A DNA stretch of 19,787 bases from NCBI GenBank assembly GCA_900555745.1, contig USMH01000005.1:1-19787 (forward strand). The letters run 5' to 3'. This DNA is from an uncultured Collinsella sp. (lineage in GTDB: Bacteria > Actinomycetota > Coriobacteriia > Coriobacteriales > Coriobacteriaceae). A program made the translations under genes and the position numbers. Below, in pieces: positions 15,295-19,787 of this stretch. The notes beneath the pieces were generated by a model. The model was not told the DNA's origin and did no database searches. It was given only the letters and a program-made list of their open reading frames with translations. Positions within the stretch are counted from its first letter, which is position 1. Every line of letters begins with the position of its first letter.

Positions 15295-15344
15295 CTCCTT
15301 TGGTTTTAGGTTTAACGAGCAGGATATCGGACCCGAACTGCTCG
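15295..15344 (-). promoter_or_regulatory. Pseudoknot-like leader, candidate preQ1-I-type riboswitch
   Basis: In minus-strand RNA, a perfect 7-bp stem CGAGCAG/CUGCUCG (15338-15344 with 15316-15322) encloses a 15-nt loop, UUCGGGUCCGAUAUC. The A-rich tail UUAAACCUAAAACC follows directly, then the SD. GGGU in the loop can pair with ACCU in the tail, giving an H-type pseudoknot abutting AAAGGAG. This is the layout of preQ1-I switches, and the downstream gene type fits. The stem is longer than usual for that class, and the conserved 3' loop residues are not clearly matched. A different or unrelated structure is possible. Confidence 0.4.
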
Positions 15345-15373
15345 GACGCCCCGGTCTTGAGACGACGGTGGGT

Positions 15374-15402
15374 ATGATAGCCGCTCACACGGCATCAGGC
15401 AA
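15374..15402 (-). promoter_or_regulatory. Sigma-70-type promoter of the VUT-SDR operon
   Basis: On the minus strand TTGCCT (4/6), a 17-bp spacer, then TATCAT (5/6) give the best promoter in the window. It predicts a leader of about 80 nt, which contains the pseudoknot-like structure. Confidence 0.6.
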
Positions 15403-15444
15403 GCAACCGACGCGGCAGCCCCGCAGGACTACCGCGCCGATGCG

Positions 15445-17058
15445 TTAAAAGGCTACGTTGCCAAACTCCGACAGGATCAGGTCGGGGTTGTGGTCGGTTG
15501 CCCAATCCACGTTCCATGGGCTCGTGAACAGCAGCAGCTTACCGCCGCGCATGTCCTCGACGCGCAGCGTGTCGCGCGTGAGCGAAAGGCCCGGGATATC
15601 GATGGTGTCGGGGTCGTTCTGGATCCAGCGGATGTCCGTATAGGGCAGCGGCTGGCGACGAACCTCAACACGGTACTCGGCCTTGAGACGGCGCTCGAGC
15701 ACCTCAAACTGCAGCACGCCGACCACGCCCACAATAACGCTCTCCATGCCGGCACCCAGCTCGCGGAAGATCTGGATGGCGCCCTCCTGGGCAAGCTCCT
15801 CCATACCCTTGACGAACTGCTTGCGCTTGAGCGTATCGACCTGCGTAATGCGAGCGAACATCTCGGGGGCAAACGTCGGGATCTGCGGATACTGCACGTG
15901 GCGCTTGCCGGAGCACACGGTATCGCCGATGCTAAAGATACCCGGATCGAACAGGCCCACGATATCGCCCGCGTACGCCTCGTCAACAATCGCGCGGTCA
16001 TCGGCCATCATCGACGTGCCCGTGGCAAGCTTGAGCTTGCGGTTGCCCTGCACGTGGAAGGCGTCCATGCCGCGCTCGAACTTGCCCGAGCAAATGCGCA
16101 CAAAGGCGATGCGGTCACGGTGGTTCTTGTCCATGTTGGCCTGGATCTTAAACACAAAGCCGCTAAAGTCGTCGCGGCAGGGATCGACCGGCTCGCTGGT
16201 GAGCGTATCGGTATAGGCGCGCGGCGTCGGGGCCAGACGCAGGAACTCCTTGAGGAAGGGCTCCACGCCAAAGTTGGTGAGCGCCGAGCCAAAGAACGCC
16301 GGGCTCAGCTTGCCGCAGGCCACGGCATCCAAGTCGAGCTCGTCGCCAGCGCCATCGAGCAACTCGATGTCGTCCATCAGGTTCTTATGGTTCTCCTCGC
16401 CGATGAGCTCATCCATGGAAGGATCGCCCAGCTCGGCCTCGACCTCGGCGACCTTCTTGGTGGCGTTGGCGTGGCCGTCGCCCTCAAAGGCAATGACGCG
16501 ACGGGTCTGACGATCGAACACGCCGCGGAAGTTGCGGCCGCTGCCGATCGGCCAGTTCATAGGATACGTATTGATGCCCAGAACGTTCTCGATCTCTTCC
16601 ATGAGCTCAAACGGATCGCGAGCCTCGTGGTCGAGCTTGTTCACAAAGGTGAAGATGGGAATATGGCGCAGCGTACAGACCTTAAAGAGCTTCTTGGTCT
16701 GGGCCTCGACGCCCTTGGCGCCGTCGATGACCATGACTGCGGCGTCAGCGGCCATAAGGGTACGGTAGGTATCCTCCGAAAAGTCCTGGTGACCGGGGGT
16801 ATCGAGGATGTTGACGCAGGCGCCGTTGTAAGTGAACTGCAGCACCGAGGAGGTGACGGAAATGCCGCGCTCCTTCTCGATGTCCATCCAGTCCGAGACG
16901 GCATGCTTGGCCGAGCTCTTGCCCTTGACCGAGCCGGCAGTCTGGATGCTGCCGGTATAGAGCAGCAGCTTCTCGGTAAGTGTGGTCTTACCGGCGTCCG
17001 GGTGGCTGATGATCGCGAATGTGCGGCGCGACGAGATTTCATCCGACAGGCTTGCCAT
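15445..17058 (-). CDS. prfC: Peptide chain release factor 3 (RF3)
   Basis: This 537-aa translational GTPase recycles RF1/RF2 after termination. It has RRTFAIISHPDAGKTTLTEK (residues 11-30), the switch region MDIEKERGISV, DTPGHQDFSEDTYRTL, NKLDHEARDP, and RF3-specific segments such as MNWPIGSG and GRNFRGVFDR. The length is normal for RF3. I start at ATG 17056-17058, which AAAGGA precedes; an upstream ATG nine codons earlier has no SD. A -10 candidate lies about 50 bp upstream. It is followed after 156 bp by the VUT gene, which has its own promoter. Confidence 0.95.
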   Translation of the reverse strand: MASLSDEISSRRTFAIISHPDAGKTTLTEKLLLYTGSIQTAGSVKGKSSAKHAVSDWMDIEKERGISVTSSVLQFTYNGACVNILDTPGHQDFSEDTYRTLMAADAAVMVIDGAKGVEAQTKKLFKVCTLRHIPIFTFVNKLDHEARDPFELMEEIENVLGINTYPMNWPIGSGRNFRGVFDRQTRRVIAFEGDGHANATKKVAEVEAELGDPSMDELIGEENHKNLMDDIELLDGAGDELDLDAVACGKLSPAFFGSALTNFGVEPFLKEFLRLAPTPRAYTDTLTSEPVDPCRDDFSGFVFKIQANMDKNHRDRIAFVRICSGKFERGMDAFHVQGNRKLKLATGTSMMADDRAIVDEAYAGDIVGLFDPGIFSIGDTVCSGKRHVQYPQIPTFAPEMFARITQVDTLKRKQFVKGMEELAQEGAIQIFRELGAGMESVIVGVVGVLQFEVLERRLKAEYRVEVRRQPLPYTDIRWIQNDPDTIDIPGLSLTRDTLRVEDMRGGKLLLFTSPWNVDWATDHNPDLILSEFGNVAF

Positions 17059-17105
17059 GCGGATCCTTTCTTGCATTGAGTGCATTACGTCGTTGTAACC
17101 GCACT

Positions 17106-17111
17106 ATTGTA
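17106..17111 (-). promoter_or_regulatory. Candidate -10 element for prfC
   Basis: Minus-strand TACAAT lies 47 bp before the chosen prfC start. The -35 region is poor. The segment 17112-17201 between this and the repeat array shows no other recognisable feature. Confidence 0.4.
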
Positions 17112-17201
17112 GCCGCGAAATCCCGCCATAGGGCACCTATCAGGACAAATTCATCAGTCAGAACGTGAACGGCTAGTTATCGGAAGTATTCTGCAGCAGA
17201 C

Positions 17202-17419
17202 TGTCTCAATCTGTAACAAGCAGAGCTTATTTGGCCCCCCATCTGTTACAGATTGAGACAAACAAACTTGCCCACCGACACAATCTCAATCTGTAACATC
17301 TGGCCGTCCAAATTGGGTCTAGCTGTTACAAATCGAGATAAACGGAAAGGCAGGCAGCCAATGTCTCGTTCTGTAACATCTAGCCACGCAAATCGACTCT
17401 TACTGTTACAGATTGAGAT
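17202..17419. repeat. Array of six alternating inverted 16-mers, 80-bp period
   Basis: The 16-mer TGTTACAGATTGAGAC/T occurs at 17244, 17324 and 17404 on the plus strand, and in reverse at 17203, 17283 and 17363. Like-oriented copies are exactly 80 bp apart. Spacers alternate 25, 23, 25, 23 and 25 bp. Copies 1 and 2 form a perfect 17-bp-arm hairpin; the others have 1-3 differences from consensus. Spacers are far less conserved than the 16-mers. It lies in the 486-bp gap between the divergent prfC and gntR genes, which holds no gene I accept. It resembles a BIME-like array or a multi-site protein-binding region. Confidence 0.85.
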
Positions 17420-17466
17420 TGTTTTGGGGCAAGCGCGGCGCCGGTGGGCTATTCCACATTTAGCTC

Positions 17467-17517
17467 TTGCATAACTGTGCATAGTGTATATATACTGTGA
17501 TTACCGGTTATATACAC
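17467..17517 (+). promoter_or_regulatory. gntR operon promoter with overlapping operator
   Basis: A weak -35 TTGCAT (17467) and a -10 TATACT (17491, 5/6) are 18 bp apart. GTGTATATA (17484-17492) and TATATACAC (17509-17517) are perfect inverted 9-bp arms around 16 bp that cover the -10. GntR proteins of the YtrA type commonly repress their own operons through such dyads, so this is the likely autoregulatory site. Confidence 0.6.
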
Positions 17518-17544
17518 GTGTAGCCCATCAGCTAAGGAGCCGCT

Positions 17545-17925
17545 GTGGACATCATCCTATCCAATTCGAGCGACAAGCCCATTTACGAGCAGATAACCTC
17601 GCAAGTCAAAGCTCAGATCTTATCGGGCACGCTCGCTGCGGGAGCCAAACTCCCCAGCATCCGTGCACTCGCGAGCGATCTTGGCGTGAGCGTCATCACC
17701 ACCAAGCGCGCCTACGCCGACCTGGAGCAGCTCGGGTTTATCTGCACTGTGCAGGGCAAGGGCTGCTTTGTCGCCGAGGGCAACCAAGAACTCTTGCGCG
17801 AAAACCAGCTCTGCCATATCGAAGAGCTACTTTCGAAAGCGGCAAGCCAAGCCGAAGCCTTGGGCGTCACGCGCGACAAGCTGCACGAAATGCTCGACCT
17901 CGTAGCCCCCGAAACCATGCAGTAG
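17545..17925 (+). CDS. GntR-family repressor, YtrA subfamily
   Basis: This 126-aa protein has an N-terminal GntR winged helix (PIYEQITSQVKAQILSGTLAAG..LPSIRALASDLGVSVITTKRAYADLEQLGFICTVQGKGCFV, about residues 12-77). The short ~45-residue C-terminal helical part (ELLRENQLCHIEELL...) is typical of the YtrA type, which lacks a large effector domain. The start is GTG at 17545 behind AAGGAG with 5-bp spacing. YtrA-like repressors usually sit first in an operon with ABC transporter genes, as here, and respond to cell-envelope antibiotics in Bacillus. The inducer here is unknown. Confidence 0.9.
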   Translation: MDIILSNSSDKPIYEQITSQVKAQILSGTLAAGAKLPSIRALASDLGVSVITTKRAYADLEQLGFICTVQGKGCFVAEGNQELLRENQLCHIEELLSKAASQAEALGVTRDKLHEMLDLVAPETMQ

Positions 17926-17948
17926 CCATCTGCAAGAAAGGCTATACC

Positions 17949-18829
17949 ATGCAAAACCTTTTAGAACTCAAAGGCATCTCACGCCGTGTGAGCGACCGTT
18001 TTACGCTGCGCGACGTCACGCTTGCCGTGAGCCCGGCCAGATCGTTGGCTTTGTGGGCGCAAATGGCGCCGGCAAGACGACGACCATTCGCGCCGCGCTT
18101 GGGCTTATAAAGCTCGATGCCGGCGAGGTGCACCTGTTTGGGCAGCACTGTGGCGTCGACGCGCCCGATGAGTCGCAACGCCACCTACGCTCCCGCGTCG
18201 GTCTTGTCCTGGACACGTGCCCCTTCCCCTCCACGCTCAAGGTGGGCCAGATCGAGTCGCTCGTAGGCCCGGCGTACCCCACGTGGGACCGCGAAACGTT
18301 CGCCGGATTCATCAACCGATTTGGCCTCGATTCCAAGACAAAGGTCAAGGACCTCTCCCGCGGCATGGGCATGAAACTGCAGCTTGCCTGTGCACTCAGC
18401 CACAATGCCAAGCTGCTCGTTTTGGACGAAGCCACCGCGGGCCTCGATCCCATGGCACGCGAGGAGCTGCTCGATGAGTTGCTTGCCTTTGTCGCCGACG
18501 GCCAGCACAGCGTGCTGCTCTCGAGCCATATTACGTCCGACCTCGATCGCGCCGCCGACCGCGTCATCTGTATCGATAACGGTTCGATTGTGTTTGACCT
18601 GCCGCGCGAGGATATTACCGACCGCGCCGGCATCGCCCACTGCACCCAAGCGCAGGCCGCCGAGCTTATGGCTTGCGTCGAAGGCGCCCGTGCCGTCCAC
18701 CACGCCTATAGCGTGGACGTGCTCGTGCCCAACCGTCGCGAAACGCTCGAGGCCTTCCCCGAGATTCCCTGCGATCGGGCAACCATTGATGACTATCTGC
18801 GCCTCATGCTGAAAGGGGCTTCGAAATGA
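17949..18829 (+). pseudogene. ABC transporter ATP-binding protein, frameshifted
   Basis: Translation from ATG 17949 (AAGAAAGG upstream) gives MQNLLELKGISRRVSDRFTL...LAVS, then leaves the ABC frame and stops at 18110 after 53 residues. Frame +2 continues with PGQIVGFVGANGAGKTTT (Walker A), LSRGMGMKLQLACAL (signature), KLLVLDEATAGLD (Walker B) and SSHIT (switch His), up to TGA 18827-18829. Joining the frames at the CCC run 18032-18034 restores a normal 293-aa YtrB-like protein, so one base, probably a C, is missing. It may be a true mutation, a sequencing or assembly error, or rarely a programmed -1 shift; no canonical slippery heptamer is seen. The Q-loop Gln is not evident. The downstream part alone, from GTG 18053, would lack the first strands. 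Confidence 0.8.
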
Positions 18830-19524
18830 AACGCGCCTTTATGTCCGAGCTCGCCATCGTTCGCACGCTCATCCCGAGCATCGCGGGCGTCGGCCTGTTC
18901 ATATTCGTTGTGCTGACGCTCGCCAACACGTCGGGTGGCGACTCCGGCATGAGCGCCGGCGCCTGCGCCGTCAGTGCCATGTCGCCCATCCTATTCATGA
19001 ACTCACTGGCCGGTTACGACAATCAAAACGGATGGGAACGCTATCGCGCAACGCTGCCCTTCTCGCGCAAAGACATCATCTGCGCACGCTACCTGAGCAT
19101 CGTTGTCTTCTCGGTCGTCATGGCATGCGCGGCTACGCTTCTGAACATCCTCGCCCTTCCGCTCTTCGATCCCATGGGCATCCCTTCGACATGCCAGACG
19201 ATCTTTGAAATCGCAACCGCCTCGGCGGCATCGATGCTCATCTCCCTCATGATGGTATTCTTGACACAGCCGCTGTTTTTCCGATTTGGACACATGGAGG
19301 CGCTGCGCCTATCCCTTGGCCTGTTTGCCCTGTTTGGCTGCGGCACCATGGCAATGCTGAGTTCCTCCAACCCCATCAGCATCTGGCTCATGTCGATTGC
19401 CGGAGCGAATCCCGACCCTGCCGTTCTTGGCTGTCTGTGTGCAGGAATTGCCGTGCTGGCCCTCGCGCTATGTGCAATCAGCTGCACCGTCAGCACCAAG
19501 GTTTATCGAGTACGCGACCTGTAG
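18826..19524 (+). CDS. ABC-2-type transporter permease
   Basis: This 232-aa membrane protein has about six helices (near residues 13-32, 40-60, 88-112, 126-150, 160-180 and 200-222). The segment NSLAGYDNQNGWERYRATLPFSRKDIICARYL matches the ABC2_membrane_5 family, in which a Gly-Trp-x-x-x-x-x-x-LP-x-SR-x-x-I-V block follows helix 2. The ATGA overlap with the ATPase gene indicates translational coupling. It would form the membrane half of a YtrB-type exporter. If the ATPase frameshift is real, the permease may lack its partner. Confidence 0.85.
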   Translation: MKRAFMSELAIVRTLIPSIAGVGLFIFVVLTLANTSGGDSGMSAGACAVSAMSPILFMNSLAGYDNQNGWERYRATLPFSRKDIICARYLSIVVFSVVMACAATLLNILALPLFDPMGIPSTCQTIFEIATASAASMLISLMMVFLTQPLFFRFGHMEALRLSLGLFALFGCGTMAMLSSSNPISIWLMSIAGANPDPAVLGCLCAGIAVLALALCAISCTVSTKVYRVRDL

Positions 19525-19614
19525 GCACGCGAGTCTCAATCCACGAAGGACGCGATCGCCGCCCCTCCCCGCAAATCCGTGGCAAACGGCATGTCCCCGG
19601 CGTGTGCCACCGTG

Positions 19615-19787
19615 CTATTTACGCAGCGGCTTGGGCAGCGGAATGCCGGCGGCGATGGCTGCGGCAATGATCATGCAGACGATGCCCTTGAGCGGGAAGC
19701 ACATGAGCAGCAGGCCCACAACCATGACAGGCTGGCGCATGACGGCGCCCATCGTCGATGCCGTGCAGACGGCGACGCAAAAGACCG
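19615..19787 (-). CDS. C-terminal end of an unidentified membrane protein
   Basis: The right edge cuts a minus-strand gene; 56 complete codons and TAG (19615-19617) are visible. The sequence contains CTASTMGAVMRQPVMVVGLL, MCFPLKGIVCMIIAAAIAAG and the tail IPLPKPLRK. There are two hydrophobic stretches with a basic cytoplasmic-type end. Some anion-channel or transporter tails look like this, but I cannot assign a family. The preceding 90 bp (19525-19614) hold no clear terminator. Confidence 0.65.
   Translation of the reverse strand, partial: VFCVAVCTASTMGAVMRQPVMVVGLLLMCFPLKGIVCMIIAAAIAAGIPLPKPLRK

Noticed and set aside
13813-15309. 498-codon open frame on the plus strand
   Set aside because: It lies antisense to both the SDR and VUT genes and spans their boundary; the product has no recognisable domain.
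15490-17079. 529-codon open frame on the plus strand
   Set aside because: It is antisense to prfC, which is unmistakable, and its translation is rich in Ala/His/Leu/Arg with no recognisable domain. High GC keeps the opposite strand open.
17202-17419. CRISPR array
   Set aside because: The repeats are only 16 bp, alternate in orientation, the spacers resemble each other, and no cas gene is present.
17246-17482. Short open frames on both strands through the 16-mer array
   Set aside because: Their shared LLQIEIV or ISICN segments arise only because the DNA repeats are read in the same phase; there is no SD and no conservation of the spacer codons.
19533-19541. GTCTCAATC, a partial match to the array 16-mer
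   Set aside because: Only nine contiguous bases match and the rest does not; such a match is expected by chance with fair probability in 20 kb.

Overview
The window looks like a chromosomal stretch from a high-GC actinobacterium. The codon use, the strong AAGGAG-type ribosome binding sites and the gene content resemble the gut Coriobacteriia, especially Collinsella; this is inferred from gene types, not from a marker gene. About 90% is coding, in short operons on both strands. No rRNA, tRNA, prophage or CRISPR locus was recognised.

Layout. 1-113: the 3' end of a TrmL-like tRNA methyltransferase and a bidirectional terminator. 118-5839 (minus): a UvrA2-like ABC ATPase overlapping an archaeal-type AAA ATPase, preceded by a TetM-like ribosomal-protection GTPase. 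5840-6093: a gap full of palindromes. 6094-6956: divergent GNAT acetyltransferase and small Cys-rich protein. 7005-7916 (minus): an RsmJ-like rRNA methyltransferase and a 47-residue membrane peptide. 8150-9495: a four-helix membrane protein facing an RlmA-type 23S rRNA methyltransferase. 9552-11056: a 20-bp-arm palindromic element, then a MATE exporter. 11084-13825: a LysR regulator divergent from an EamA-family exporter, then uracil-DNA glycosylase. 13876-15288 (minus): an SDR downstream of a queuosine-precursor-type transporter, with a leader that can fold as a pseudoknot. 15445-17058 (minus): release factor 3. 17202-17419: a striking non-coding repeat array. 17545-19524: a YtrA-like GntR / ABC ATPase / ABC-2 permease operon whose ATPase is frameshifted. 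19615-end: the C-terminus of an unidentified membrane protein.

Shared themes. Many genes act on the ribosome or tRNA: TrmL, a TetM-like GTPase, RsmJ, RlmA, RF3 and a queuosine-precursor importer. Others are exporters or export-like systems: MATE, EamA, ABC and UvrA2.

The best candidate for something undescribed is the array at 17202-17419. Six copies of a 16-mer alternate in orientation with an exact 80-bp period and alternating 25/23-bp spacers. A seventh, isolated near-copy (14/16) lies in the leader of the MATE gene. The candidate riboswitch-like leader before the VUT transporter and the RPP-like GTPase lacking the usual loop-III motif come next.
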